This document shows positions 44,182 to 53,000 of a DNA stretch of 64,000 nucleotides, in pieces. The stretch covers positions 1 through 64,000 of the forward strand of contig CBDHFQ010000020.1 of NCBI GenBank assembly GCA_965262565.1, given 5' to 3'. Both the position numbers and the translations under genes were made by a program. Positions within the stretch are counted from its first letter, which is position 1. Each line of letters begins with the position of its first letter. This DNA is from CBDHFQ01 sp965262565 (GTDB lineage Bacteria > Bacteroidota > Bacteroidia > J057). The notes beneath the pieces were generated by a model, which was not told where the DNA came from, made no database searches, and saw only the letters and a list, made by a program, of their open reading frames with translations.

Positions 44182-45213
44182 ATGGTTCTCATTACAGGTG
44201 CAACGGGCTTTTTAGGAAAATACATTGTTAGAATGCTTTATCAAAGAGGGTATCATCTTCGGTTATTAGTGCGAAATGCAAAACACAGGGAACTGAACTG
44301 GTTACATTCATTAGCGCCTGATGGGGCGAATGGACAGGATAGTAATCCAAGGATTGAGCTTATAGAAGGAGATGTTACCGATATTACTTCATTGTTGCAA
44401 GCTGTAAAAGGAGTTTCTGAGGTCGTACATGCTGCTGCTGTCGTTAGTTTCTGGAAAAAGCAGCGTCAACAAATGTTTGAAGTGAATGTGAAGGGGACGG
44501 CAAACGTAGTGGATATATGCCTGGAAACCTCTGTTGAGCGTTTGATCCATGTGAGTTCTATTGCTGCCTTAGGAAAATCTGAGGTTGGGTCGGTGATCAA
44601 TGAGGATACTCCCTGGAAAGAAACGTCTCACACTTCTGATTATGCGAAAACGAAATATTTGGCTGAATTAGAAGTTTATAGGGGAGTAGCAGAAGGATTA
44701 CATGCTACAATGATAAATCCTGGAGTAATTCTTGGGGAGGATACTCAGTGGAGTTCTGGAACTCCAAAATTATTTTCTATCGTTGATAAGGGACTAACTT
44801 TCTACAATAGAGCTTCCCATGGGATTGTAGGAGCGGTGGATGTAGCAGAGAGCATTGCCTTATTACTTAACTCAGAAGTACCTGTTGGTGAAAGATTTAT
44901 TCTTGTGGCAAAAAATATGAGCCAGAAACAGCTGTTTCAAGAAATTGCCAAAGGATTAGGTAAGAAAGCTCCGACAAAAGAACTCCGGCCTCAATTAAGC
45001 ATGGTTGCAGGATATGTATCTGAGTGGTGGGCACTTGTAAGTCAACAAGAACCCATTATTACTATAGCCTCTATGCGTAGTGCTATATCTTCTTACAAGT
45101 ATGATGGTACTAAATTGCTACAATATGGCTTTTCATATACTCCTGTGGAAAAGGTGATTGCTGATTCAGCAAAAAAATACCTTACTTTTCATGTAAAGGC
45201 TGAAGATAAGTAG
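44182..45213 (+). CDS. NAD-dependent epimerase/dehydratase (extended SDR)
   Basis: 343 residues. 'MVLITGATGFLGKYIVRML' is the nucleotide-binding start, 'VVHAAAVVSF' follows strand 4, and the catalytic 'YAKTKYLAE' lies at about 154-162, preceded by 'HVSSIAALG'. The C-terminal half binds the substrate and is typical of the dihydroflavonol-reductase-like group, which acts on sugars, lipids or sterol-like compounds. Substrate not predictable. It is divergent from the arginase-fold gene. Confidence 0.87.
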   Translation: MVLITGATGFLGKYIVRMLYQRGYHLRLLVRNAKHRELNWLHSLAPDGANGQDSNPRIELIEGDVTDITSLLQAVKGVSEVVHAAAVVSFWKKQRQQMFEVNVKGTANVVDICLETSVERLIHVSSIAALGKSEVGSVINEDTPWKETSHTSDYAKTKYLAELEVYRGVAEGLHATMINPGVILGEDTQWSSGTPKLFSIVDKGLTFYNRASHGIVGAVDVAESIALLLNSEVPVGERFILVAKNMSQKQLFQEIAKGLGKKAPTKELRPQLSMVAGYVSEWWALVSQQEPIITIASMRSAISSYKYDGTKLLQYGFSYTPVEKVIADSAKKYLTFHVKAEDK

Positions 45214-45251
45214 ATAGAGGGGCCTGTATTACTCCGATCAAGCTTTAGTTG

Positions 45252-45752
45252 TTAATCCTCTAATTCTTCAAAAAAACCTGTTTTTGTATTTTTTATCACA
45301 TTATGCCAATGAAAATATCTTCCGTTCATAGCAATATAAATGCCATGAGGGAGAATTTGTGCGAAAGCCAGCGCGCTTCCAAGGTTGAAGAATCCATCGG
45401 AACTTCCAAATTTATAAGGAATCATGGCTCCGGTTAATACAATGGTTTTATCGGAGACTCTTGAAGCTAATAATTTAGCCGTTTTTACCATTGTATCGGT
45501 TCCATGTGTAATAACAATTCTACCCTCAGCACAGGAAATACAATTTCGGGCAATTATTTCTCTATCTTCTTCCGTCATTTCCAAACTGTCTACCATCATT
45601 AAGGTACGAAGGTGAATACTTAAGGTACACCTACCCAATTCAAACATGCTGGGAAGTTGACTTTCTTTAAAATACAGTTCCCCTTTAATAAAATTATATT
45701 CTTTATCAAAGGTTCCGCCTGTGGCGAAAACTCGAATGGCTTCATCAAACAT
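45252..45752 (-). CDS. Single-domain asparaginase-like protein
   Basis: 166 residues corresponding to the N-terminal domain of type I/II L-asparaginases: 'IRVFATGGTFDKEYN' with the catalytic Thr in TGGT, and 'GRIVITHGTDTMVKTAKLLA' with the second Thr-Asp pair. The C-terminal domain is absent and the ORF ends naturally, so this is the short asparaginase form known in several bacteria, not a truncation caused by mutation. Activity on asparagine is possible but not assured. Confidence 0.83.
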   Translation of the reverse strand: MFDEAIRVFATGGTFDKEYNFIKGELYFKESQLPSMFELGRCTLSIHLRTLMMVDSLEMTEEDREIIARNCISCAEGRIVITHGTDTMVKTAKLLASRVSDKTIVLTGAMIPYKFGSSDGFFNLGSALAFAQILPHGIYIAMNGRYFHWHNVIKNTKTGFFEELED

Positions 45753-45875
45753 GTAGAAGAAAATTGACGCTTAGAATCGTAATCTATACTTGTTAGGTTG
45801 AAATATAAACTACCTTTTCCGAATTAAGCAAAATTAAGATAGCCACACGAATAAAAAGGAAAAATATGAAAGAAA

Positions 45876-45918
45876 ACTCCTGTTTCATCATATATTATGA
45901 TAAACCAGGAGTCACGCA
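45876..45918 (-). terminator. Long hairpin between minus-strand genes
   Basis: ACTCCTG (45876-45882) pairs with CAGGAGT (45906-45912), extended inside by TTT/AAA and ATCATA/TATGAT with two bulges, giving about 16 bp. On the minus strand a TTTTCTTTC tail follows (toward 45866), consistent with a terminator for the small gene upstream at 46.1-46.4 kb. The rest of this 356-bp interval holds only a 26-codon plus-strand frame that I do not trust. Confidence 0.55.
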
Positions 45919-46108
45919 AACTTTAAACCTTGTCCATGAAGAATAGATAGCTGAAAAATTTCATCGAAAAGATGGTGTTTAGCCCCTTTTCAATATGAAT
46001 GCAAATAAAAAAATAGATACATTAAATAATTGGTTAATTAGCTGATCTGAGTATATTTAATGCTAAATTGTATTATTCTTGAATCGAATGGTTTATTATT
46101 TGGGAATT

Positions 46109-46420
46109 TTATTCTCCTTCTCCTACAGGCTCCTGGCTGGTACTTAAAAAGATGGTATCACTTCCGGAATGGTAGGATAGATATACAGGAGCTTCATTCC
46201 TTAGCATGTCTACGATGAGTGGCCACTCAGAAATGTGCATGTGCGAATGAATATATGGCTCCGAAGCGTCGGGAGGCAAAGTATGGTCAGTATCATAGAA
46301 GTCAATTTTGCCTAACATCTTGTTAGATGGGCTAAACAAATGAATTTGACCCCTTATTCCGGAGTTACTCCCATGAGGGCCTCCATACATTCTTAAAGCA
46401 TAGTGTTTTATCTCGTTCAT
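46109..46420 (-). CDS. Small hypothetical protein
   Basis: 103 residues, soluble, no signal peptide or TM segment. The sequence shows a Gly-rich N-terminus ('RMYGGPHGSNSGIRGQIHLF'), then 'YIHSHMHISEWPLIVDMLRN' and a C-terminal 'YLSYHSGSDTIFLSTS'. Several His residues (PYIHSHMH) might bind metal, but this is speculative. No family is recognised. It is divergent from the serine-palmitoyltransferase-like gene. Confidence 0.55.
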   Translation of the reverse strand: MNEIKHYALRMYGGPHGSNSGIRGQIHLFSPSNKMLGKIDFYDTDHTLPPDASEPYIHSHMHISEWPLIVDMLRNEAPVYLSYHSGSDTIFLSTSQEPVGEGE

Positions 46421-46430
46421 AGGCGCTTTT

Positions 46431-46461
46431 TTTTCAATTTTAGGAAATAATTTTAAATTTG
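46431..46461 (+). promoter_or_regulatory. Candidate promoter of the spt gene
   Basis: TAAATTTG at 46454-46461 matches the Bacteroidota -7 box TANNTTTG exactly. TTTT at 46431-46434 lies 19 bases upstream, one base off the TTTG -33 box. The implied transcript start leaves a leader of about 25-30 bases before the ATG. This is the best consensus pair I found in the window. Confidence 0.45.
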
Positions 46462-46494
46462 TGCGTGTTCTTTAAGATAACATAGAAACAGAAT

Positions 46495-47751
46495 ATGCAG
46501 GATATCTTTGATAAAATTAGTAGAAACATGAAGACTGACTTAGGTCAGTATGCAGGGTACGGCCACGGATATTTAACTTTTCCCAAATTAGAAGGCGAGA
46601 TTTCACCACATATGAAATTCAACGGAAAAGATGTCCTTGTATGGTCTATTAACAGTTATCTAGGTTTAGCTAATCATCCCGAAATTAGGAAGGCTGATGC
46701 TGAAGCTGCTGCCCAATTTGGTTTGGCTGCTCCCATGGGATCCCGACTCCTCACTGGACATACCAAATATCACGATGAATTTGAAGGTAAAATAGCAAAG
46801 TTTATGCAAAAAGAGGATGCCTTTTTGTTAAACTTTGGATACCAAGGCTGTGTATCTATTGTGCATACGCTAACGGACAGAAGAGATGTCATCGTCTATG
46901 ATCAATTGTCCCATGCTTGTATTATGGATGGAATGAGTATGAGTTTAGCTAAGCGCTTTGTTTTTGCTCATAATGACATGATTCAATTAGAAGATCGATT
47001 GAAGAAGGCACAAAAAATTGTTGAAAGAACAGGTGGAGGAATTCTGATTATTACAGAAGGGGTATTTGGAATGAGAGGAGATACTGGGAAACTGGATGAA
47101 ATTGCGGTATTAAAAAAGAAATATGGTGCAAGATTATTTGTTGATGATGCGCATGGATTCGGTGTAATGGGAGAGACTGGAATAGGAACAGGCGAAAAAT
47201 ACGGAGTTCAAGATGAAATTGACGTGCTATTTTGCACCTTCGCAAAATCATTCGCAGGCTTCGGGGCTTTCGTTTGTGGAGATAAGAAAGTTGTAGATTA
47301 TTTGAGGTATAACATGCGTAGTCAAATATACGCTAAATCTCTTTGTATGCCTATGGTGGTGGGGGCACTGAAAAGATTAGAGATGCTCAAGTCTATGCCC
47401 GAGTTGAAGCAGAAATTATGGGATATTGTCAATATGCTTCAACATGGACTCAAAGAGAGAGGATTTGATATTGGGGATACGAATTCTCCAGTTACCCCTG
47501 TCTATATTAAAGGGGATATAAGATTAGCGATTGCGATCATTACTGATTTGAGAGAAAGCCATGATATCTTTGTATCGGGAGTAGTTTATCCTGTAGTGGA
47601 GAAGGGAGTAATAATGTTGAGAATTATTCCTACGGCTGCACATACAGCAGAAGATGTAACATACACCCTGGAAGCCTTTGAAGCTATTAGAGAAAAAGTC
47701 GAATCGGGCTATTATATTAGTAAAGAGGCAGAATTGGCGAAGATCTTATAA
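46495..47751 (+). CDS. spt: Serine palmitoyltransferase-like PLP enzyme (alpha-oxoamine synthase family)
   Basis: Condenses serine or another amino acid with an acyl-CoA; in Bacteroidota the family makes the 3-ketosphinganine of sphingolipids. 418 residues, fold type I. 'NSYLGLANHPEI' opens the domain, H140 in 'YDQLSHACIMDGM' stacks on the cofactor, 'FVDDAHGFGVMGETG' holds the Asp, and K251 in 'CTFAKSFAGFG' forms the Schiff base. 2-amino-3-ketobutyrate CoA ligase and 8-amino-7-oxononanoate synthase are close alternatives. The N-terminus and 'TFAKSFAGFGAFV' fit the Bacteroidota Spt-like group. Confidence 0.82.
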   Translation: MQDIFDKISRNMKTDLGQYAGYGHGYLTFPKLEGEISPHMKFNGKDVLVWSINSYLGLANHPEIRKADAEAAAQFGLAAPMGSRLLTGHTKYHDEFEGKIAKFMQKEDAFLLNFGYQGCVSIVHTLTDRRDVIVYDQLSHACIMDGMSMSLAKRFVFAHNDMIQLEDRLKKAQKIVERTGGGILIITEGVFGMRGDTGKLDEIAVLKKKYGARLFVDDAHGFGVMGETGIGTGEKYGVQDEIDVLFCTFAKSFAGFGAFVCGDKKVVDYLRYNMRSQIYAKSLCMPMVVGALKRLEMLKSMPELKQKLWDIVNMLQHGLKERGFDIGDTNSPVTPVYIKGDIRLAIAIITDLRESHDIFVSGVVYPVVEKGVIMLRIIPTAAHTAEDVTYTLEAFEAIREKVESGYYISKEAELAKIL

Positions 47752-47812
47752 TGTTTATATTGTTTATATTTCCAGTTTTGTATATATTTCAGCAATTTAA
47801 ATACATGATGAT

Positions 47813-48001
47813 ATGGAGAAGTTTGCTCAGTTAAAGGAACTAGTAACGAGTATGGAAGAAGACTTTACTAAATTCTACGATAAGGATAATCAGTCTGCCG
47901 GAACTCGTGCTAGAAAAATACTTAAAGACATTAAAGACCTGGCTCAGGAAATGAGAAAAGAAATCCAGGAAGTTAAAAATTCAAGAAAAGCTTCTGCCTG
48001 A
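47813..48001 (+). CDS. Histone H1-like protein Hc1
   Basis: 62 residues, highly charged and helical, starting 'MEKFAQLKELVTSMEEDFTK' and continuing 'ARKILKDIKDLAQEMRKEIQE', with a Lys/Ser-rich end. This is the short Hc1-type nucleoid protein seen across Bacteroidota. It probably binds DNA non-specifically. It lies 61 bp after spt and may be expressed on its own. Confidence 0.85.
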   Translation: MEKFAQLKELVTSMEEDFTKFYDKDNQSAGTRARKILKDIKDLAQEMRKEIQEVKNSRKASA

Positions 48002-48094
48002 TTGATTACAGAGTATTAGCTTGTGTTTGCAACTACAACTTTAGTCTTTAAATAACAATCTATCCAATAGAAATAGTTTATTGGAATACATAGA

Positions 48095-48119
48095 CTGGCA
48101 TTCAACTAGTGAATGCCAG
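48095..48119. terminator. Hairpin overlapping the dapA stop codon
   Basis: CTGGCATTCA and TGAATGCCAG are perfect 10-bp arms around a 5-base loop, lying between converging Hc1 and dapA genes. On the plus strand CTTTTAATATTTTG follows; on the minus strand the tail is not T-rich. The arms include the last five codons and stop of dapA, so the coding sequence and the hairpin share bases. Confidence 0.6.
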
Positions 48120-48986
48120 CTGTCTTTTAATATTTTGAATTAGTTTCTCACTAGCAGATAAGAGTGGTAGTCTTACGTTCGGTTTACACAGCCCTTTTTC
48201 AGCTAATATAGCTTTTATTCCTGCTGGATTACCCTCCTCAAAACACAAATGCATATGTGGTAGTAATTGATAATGAATGCTTCTGGCATTCGATAAATGA
48301 GATTCGCTTGTATATGCTACCAGCGCGGCCATTTCAGAAGGAAAGGCATTTGCTACCACTGAAATAATCCCTTCTCCCCCCAGGGCGATGATGTTGAAGC
48401 CTGTAAAATCATCTCCTGATAGTATTTGAAACTCGGGGGGCTTTCTCTGTATCAATTCCATTACTTGAAGTAAATCTCCTGATGCCTCTTTTATGGCTTT
48501 AATATTAGGATGGGTATTCGCTAACTTAATGACCGTATCAGGAGAAATATTAGAAGCAGTTCTCCCCGGGACATTATATAAGATGATGGGCTCATCTGTA
48601 TGTTCTGCGATGGTGCTGAAGTGTTCAAAGATCCCTTCCTGCGTCGGCTTATTATAGTAGGGACTTACACTCAAAAATCCTCCGACCTTATATTGTTTCG
48701 AGTAAGCTTGAATCTGCTTACTGATCTTTCGGGTATTATTGCCGCCACATCCTATGATAACTGGTATCATTCCTGATACTTCATCAAAGAATATGTCTAG
48801 AATGTGATGTGTTTCTTTTTCGCTTAATGTAGCTGGTTCTCCAGTAGTACCTAATGCTACCAGATAGTCTACTTCATTGGAGATAAGGTGATTAATAATG
48901 GATCTTAACGCATCCTCATCCACTTTATTCTGATCCGTAAAAGGAGTAACGACAGCTACTCCCAGTCCTTTGAACAGCGCTTGCAT
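48102..48986 (-). CDS. dapA: 4-hydroxy-tetrahydrodipicolinate synthase
   Basis: Condenses pyruvate with aspartate semialdehyde, the first committed step to diaminopimelate and lysine. 294 residues, a TIM barrel. 'ALGTTGEPATL' binds substrate, Y137 in 'IILYNVPGRT' and K166 in 'IKAIKEASGD' (Schiff base with pyruvate) are in place, and 'GGEGIISVVANAFP' closes the site. It is the last gene of a minus-strand block running from the MlaF-like ATPase through ligA and the DUF6913-like gene. Confidence 0.97.
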   Translation of the reverse strand: MQALFKGLGVAVVTPFTDQNKVDEDALRSIINHLISNEVDYLVALGTTGEPATLSEKETHHILDIFFDEVSGMIPVIIGCGGNNTRKISKQIQAYSKQYKVGGFLSVSPYYNKPTQEGIFEHFSTIAEHTDEPIILYNVPGRTASNISPDTVIKLANTHPNIKAIKEASGDLLQVMELIQRKPPEFQILSGDDFTGFNIIALGGEGIISVVANAFPSEMAALVAYTSESHLSNARSIHYQLLPHMHLCFEEGNPAGIKAILAEKGLCKPNVRLPLLSASEKLIQNIKRQLAFTS

Positions 48987-49055
48987 GACCTATTAAAATT
49001 GAGAAATGTGAATATAGATCAGCTAAGATACAAAACTGTGCTATAAAATTAATGG

Positions 49056-49601
49056 TTAATCAATCATATTGAGAAAGTAGTCGAATTCTTTGATCATACT
49101 CTGCATATCTTTCCCATTTTCTTCTTCATCATGTCTGATCATCAATTCATAGCAACTTTCGAAACCTTCAATCCTTACTCCTGTGCGCGTTTTAGCTCTG
49201 GCAATACTGCAAATGTACTTGGAGGTCATTCGATGCGATGGATCGAAATTCATCAGAATATCAAGATCGTAATGCTCAATCTGTTTTTTTACAGAAGGAA
49301 TAGGATATTCATACCAGTTTAATTTGGTAGGATTTATAAAAAGGGAGTATTCGAAGTAAGGAACTGATTTTTTATCATAGTTGACTTCGATCATTAACAC
49401 TTTTTTACCACGCTTTCGCAAGGCCTCTGCATAGGAATGAATAAGATCCAGGTCGTCATTATTACAAGCAGTAATATTGATGATCATTCCAATACTTTTC
49501 GCACTCTCCAAATCAATAAACTGTCTTGGATACGAAATTTGTTCGAGATTTTGTATGCGCTTTTTTGTATAGCGCTCCTTCATTTTATTTATCCATTCCA
49601 T
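49056..49601 (-). CDS. DUF6913-like conserved protein
   Basis: 181 residues, soluble alpha/beta. The sequence contains 'SIGMIINITACNNDDLDLI', 'RKRGKKVLMIEVNYDKKS' and 'MNFDPSHRMTSKYICSIARA', with 'RTGVRIEGFESCYELMI' following, resembling a compact glycosyltransferase-9-like core. Bacteroidota carry it next to ligA and dapA. I believe it is DUF6913, but that is from memory. Its start codon shares one base with the ligA stop (TAATG), so translation is coupled to ligA. Confidence 0.75.
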   Translation of the reverse strand: MEWINKMKERYTKKRIQNLEQISYPRQFIDLESAKSIGMIINITACNNDDLDLIHSYAEALRKRGKKVLMIEVNYDKKSVPYFEYSLFINPTKLNWYEYPIPSVKKQIEHYDLDILMNFDPSHRMTSKYICSIARAKTRTGVRIEGFESCYELMIRHDEEENGKDMQSMIKEFDYFLNMID

Positions 49602-51592
49602 TAGAGTAGACGCAAAAAATCTTCTTCTGTTATAATATCTACGCCAAGCTTTTCCGCCTTAGATAGCTTGGAAGGACCGGCATTTTGTCCCGCTAATAAG
49701 TAGTTAGTTTTGCTTGATAATGAACTTTTTATGATACCCCCTTGAACTTCTATCTTCTCCTTGATTTCCTCCCTGCTATATCCTAAAAAAACACCTGAAA
49801 TTACGAAACTTTTCCCATTTAATTTACCGGATTGTGGATTTTTTTCTTTTTCATGTAATTGTAAGCCTGCACTTTTTAATTCTTCAATCTGATTTTGATG
49901 ACGTTCTGAAGAAAAGAAATCCTTAACACTTCTCGCGATTCTTTGGCCTATATCGGGAAGAGCCTCTAGCTCCTCTAAGGTAGCTTGTCGGATCATGTCT
50001 ATACTTTTGAGGTATTTTACTAACTTTTTCGCCACTGTAGCGCCAACAAATCTGATACCTAATCCATATAGGACTCTTTCAAAGGGTTGTTTTTTACTAT
50101 TCTCTATACCATTGAGCAAATTTCGCACCGATGTATCTGCAAAGCGATCTAAATTAATTATTTGGTCATATGTCAATTTATACAGGTCGCTGTAAGTGTT
50201 AATTAATTTTGCATCTACCAGTTGATTGACGACTTCTTTACCCAATCCCTCTATATCCATAGCTTGTCTACTGGCGAAATGCTGTATTCTCCCTTTAATT
50301 TGAGGAGGACATCCACTTTCGTTTGGGCAATAATGATTCGCTTCCCCTTCCTCTTTGATCAAAGGTGTTTGACATTCAGGACAATTTGTTGGAAATATTA
50401 CCGCTTCACCAGCTAATTCGCGTTCTTCTATCAGCACCGCTGTAATCTTAGGGATAATATCTCCTCCCTTTTCTATCCTCACCTTATCACCTATATGCAA
50501 GTCTAGTCGCTTAATTTCATCTTCATTGTGTAATGATGCACGCTTGACAGTAGTTCCTGCTAATAACACGGGAGATAAATTGGCCACGGGAGTTATCTTT
50601 CCGGTTCTTCCCACTTGGTAATCAACAGATAGTACAGTGGTTATCGCTTCTTCTGCTTTATATTTATAGGCTATAGCCCATCTTGGTGCTTTTGCTGTTG
50701 TACCTAATTCATCCCTTAACGATATTTGATTGACCTTAATAACTACACCATCTACTCCATACGCCAGCTTTTCTTTCTTTTTGTCCCAACGATCAAGGTA
50801 ATTAATCACTTCCTCTACATTTTGACAAACTTCATAGGCCCCACTCAACTTAAATCCCCAAGAATGTAACAATTTCATGTGATCTTCATCTGTTTCTGTC
50901 AGAGGAGTATCACTTAGTACACTGTAGGCGAAAAAATAGAGCTTCCTTTTGGCAACGATAGAAGAATCCTGCATTTTTAGTGTTCCTGCCGTAGAGTTTC
51001 TGGGATTCATTAAAGGAGATAAATCTGAAGCTATTCTTTCTCGATTTAATGAATTAAAATCATCCTTCAACATTAGCACTTCCCCCCGTATTTCTACTTC
51101 TTCAGGATAATCTATCCCTCTGAGTCTTAAGGGAACAGTAGGAATAGTTTTCGCATTCGCTGTAATATCATCTCCACTAACGCCATTTCCTCTGGTAACT
51201 CCTGTTTGCAATAGCCCCTGTCGGTAATGGAGGCTTAGAGATACCCCATCAAACTTGTGATCTAATAGATAATTGTAAAAAGCACCTCCTGCCAGTTTTT
51301 GAACCGACTGGTCAAATTCTAAAATTTCTTCTTTGGAATAACTATTACCAAGACTCAGCATGGGACGTATATGAATGAAAGTAGGAAATTCTTTGGTAAT
51401 TTCTCCACCCACTCTCAGGGTAGGTGAGTCCTTCAACTGAAACTCCGGATATTGAGCTTCTAAAGATTCCAGTTCCTCTAAAAGCATATCGAAATCATAA
51501 TCGGAGATGGAAGGCTTTGCCAACACATAGTAATTGTAGTTATGCTGTCTTATTTGTTCTGATAGGGACTCTATTTTTGCTTTTGGATCCAT
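49601..51592 (-). CDS. ligA: NAD-dependent DNA ligase
   Basis: Seals nicks in DNA replication and repair. 663 residues with the full domain series: Ia domain (1-70), adenylation domain with K113 in 'LLDHKFDGVSLS', OB fold, four-Cys zinc finger ('CPECQTPLIKEEGEANHYCP', then ESGCPPQ), helix-hairpin-helix repeats (about 440-570) and a C-terminal BRCT domain ('KLNGKSFVISGVFLGYSREE'). Both ends overlap neighbours by one base in TAATG junctions, so the MlaF-like ATPase, ligA and DUF6913-like genes are one coupled operon. Confidence 0.97.
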   Translation of the reverse strand: MDPKAKIESLSEQIRQHNYNYYVLAKPSISDYDFDMLLEELESLEAQYPEFQLKDSPTLRVGGEITKEFPTFIHIRPMLSLGNSYSKEEILEFDQSVQKLAGGAFYNYLLDHKFDGVSLSLHYRQGLLQTGVTRGNGVSGDDITANAKTIPTVPLRLRGIDYPEEVEIRGEVLMLKDDFNSLNRERIASDLSPLMNPRNSTAGTLKMQDSSIVAKRKLYFFAYSVLSDTPLTETDEDHMKLLHSWGFKLSGAYEVCQNVEEVINYLDRWDKKKEKLAYGVDGVVIKVNQISLRDELGTTAKAPRWAIAYKYKAEEAITTVLSVDYQVGRTGKITPVANLSPVLLAGTTVKRASLHNEDEIKRLDLHIGDKVRIEKGGDIIPKITAVLIEERELAGEAVIFPTNCPECQTPLIKEEGEANHYCPNESGCPPQIKGRIQHFASRQAMDIEGLGKEVVNQLVDAKLINTYSDLYKLTYDQIINLDRFADTSVRNLLNGIENSKKQPFERVLYGLGIRFVGATVAKKLVKYLKSIDMIRQATLEELEALPDIGQRIARSVKDFFSSERHQNQIEELKSAGLQLHEKEKNPQSGKLNGKSFVISGVFLGYSREEIKEKIEVQGGIIKSSLSSKTNYLLAGQNAGPSKLSKAEKLGVDIITEEDFLRLL

Positions 51593-52335
51593 TAGCGTTT
51601 TATCAAGTCAGAAACAAATACGAATTCTTCAAGGGCAGGATGATCTGGCTGAAGTAAATCTACCTTAGAACCTTGCCATGCTTTTTCGCCCTTATATAAG
51701 AACATGATGTTATCTCCGATATTTAACATGCTATTTAAATCGTGCGAAACAATCACTGTCGTCATATCAAATTCCTCCGTCAATTCTTTAATTAATTTAT
51801 CTATTACTGAAGCCGTCAGTGGATCTAAACCGGAATTGGGTTCATCTACAAACAAATATTGAGGATTTAGGGCAATAGCTCTGGCAATGCCTACTCTTTT
51901 TTGCATTCCACCCGAAAGTGCTGCAGGAAATAAATGGTTAGCATTCGAGAGTTGTACTTTATTCAAACAATAATTTACTCTGTCCAATATTTGAGCCTTA
52001 CTATTCGTGGTAAACATTTTTAAGGGGAAAGCCACATTATCTTCTACGGTCAATGAATCAAATAAAGCCGAACTCTGGAAAAGCATTCCCATTTGCCTAC
52101 TCAGTGACCTCTTATCCTTACTTCTCAACTCATGAATATTCCTGCCATTATACAAGACTTTACCGTGATCTGGATAATAAATGCCTACCATACATTTAAG
52201 CATAACACTCTTCCCACTTCCACTGGCACCAATAATCATATTAATTTTACCCTTTTCGAAGGTGACATTGATACCCCTTAAAATTTCTCTTTCCCCAAAA
52301 GACTTTTTGAGTTGTATGACTTCTATCGACATCAT
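51592..52335 (-). CDS. ABC transporter ATPase, MlaF/MCE type
   Basis: 247 residues with Walker A 'GASGSGKSV' (Val in place of the usual Thr/Ser after Ser), Q-loop 'MGMLFQSSALFDSLTVEDNV', signature 'ALSGGMQKRVGIARA', Walker B 'QYLFVDEPNSGLDP' and H-loop 'VIVSHD'. The segment 'QSSALFDSLTV..NVAFPL' is typical of ATPases that work with MlaE permeases and MCE substrate-binding proteins in phospholipid transport to or from the outer membrane. The partner permease is not in this window, unlike most Mla operons. Start may be the first or second Met. Confidence 0.9.
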   Translation of the reverse strand: MMSIEVIQLKKSFGEREILRGINVTFEKGKINMIIGASGSGKSVMLKCMVGIYYPDHGKVLYNGRNIHELRSKDKRSLSRQMGMLFQSSALFDSLTVEDNVAFPLKMFTTNSKAQILDRVNYCLNKVQLSNANHLFPAALSGGMQKRVGIARAIALNPQYLFVDEPNSGLDPLTASVIDKLIKELTEEFDMTTVIVSHDLNSMLNIGDNIMFLYKGEKAWQGSKVDLLQPDHPALEEFVFVSDLIKR

Positions 52336-52395
52336 TGAAGATAGAATGAGACATCATTAAAAACAACTTTCATTATGGCTATTTAGCTTTTCGTC

Positions 52396-52427
52396 TTTGT
52401 AGGAAGAAAGTTTTTCCTTTAGATTTA
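52396..52427 (+). promoter_or_regulatory. Candidate promoter of the SUI1/YciH gene
   Basis: TTTG at 52396-52399 and TAGATTTA at 52420-52427 (7 of 8 bases of TANNTTTG) are 20 bases apart, one more than the usual spacing. The next start codon is 55 bases downstream. This is a modest match. Confidence 0.28.
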
Positions 52428-52482
52428 GCACAACTTTCTTACTCCCAATAAGTAATATATTCTGTAAAATAATTTCTGACAT

Positions 52483-52830
52483 ATGGCAAAAAAGAAAAGT
52501 TCCAAAGACCGCAAAGGAGTGGTCTATTCTACTGATCCCGATTTTGAGTACGATGTAGAGGAAGAAGTAGAAGAAGTAACCCTTCCACCAGAAAAACAGA
52601 ATTTGAGAATTACCCTTGATCGATTAAAAGGCAACAAAAAAGTGACGAGGATATACAATTTTGTAGGAACTTCTGATGATCTACAGACGCTTGCTAAGCG
52701 CTTGAAGCAGTTGTGCGGTTGTGGGGGAGGGGTAAAGAAGGAAGAAATTCTTCTACAAGGAGACTTTAGAGAAAAAGTAAAAAAAGAGCTGGCAAAGCTG
52801 AATTATAAATACAAACAAGTAGGAGGATAA
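52483..52830 (+). CDS. Translation initiation factor SUI1/YciH family protein
   Basis: 115 residues. A Lys/Glu-rich N-terminal tail precedes a SUI1 domain (about 42-112) with 'NLRITLDRLKGNKKVTRIYN', 'LAKRLKQLCGCGGGVKKEEI' and 'LLQGDFREKVKKELAKLNYK'. The CGCGGG loop is the conserved RNA-contacting turn. YciH-type proteins influence start-codon selection and are not essential. The gene is alone, followed by a hairpin. Confidence 0.92.
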   Translation: MAKKKSSKDRKGVVYSTDPDFEYDVEEEVEEVTLPPEKQNLRITLDRLKGNKKVTRIYNFVGTSDDLQTLAKRLKQLCGCGGGVKKEEILLQGDFREKVKKELAKLNYKYKQVGG

Positions 52831-52942
52831 TATTTGATATTAACCTGTTAGGCTTTTTAAAAAAGAGTTTAAGAATACTTCTTTACTGTCATCTTATGGA
52901 AAACAGTAAAAACTTCTACCTTGGAAAACCAAAAGAAATGAA

Positions 52943-52969
52943 TAAGCTATCCAGCATATGGATAGCTTA
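52943..52969. terminator. Bidirectional hairpin between convergent genes
   Basis: TAAGCTATCC and GGATAGCTTA are perfect 10-bp arms around a 7-base loop. They lie between the SUI1/YciH gene (plus) and the PUR-family gene (minus). Both sides are AT-rich but lack a strict T run. Its position makes a shared transcript end likely. Confidence 0.6.
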
Positions 52970-53000
52970 CTAGATATATTTCTTTATATTTCCATCATCA

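Noticed and set aside
45252..45752. Truncated asparaginase pseudogene
   Set aside because: The short single-domain form has an intact catalytic Thr and HGTDT motif and a natural end, and no lost C-terminal domain is present downstream.
45866..45946. 26-codon plus-strand frame (MKENSCFIIYYD...) with a decent ribosome-binding site
   Set aside because: It coincides with a long hairpin that already explains the sequence, and no gene follows within 500 bases for it to lead.
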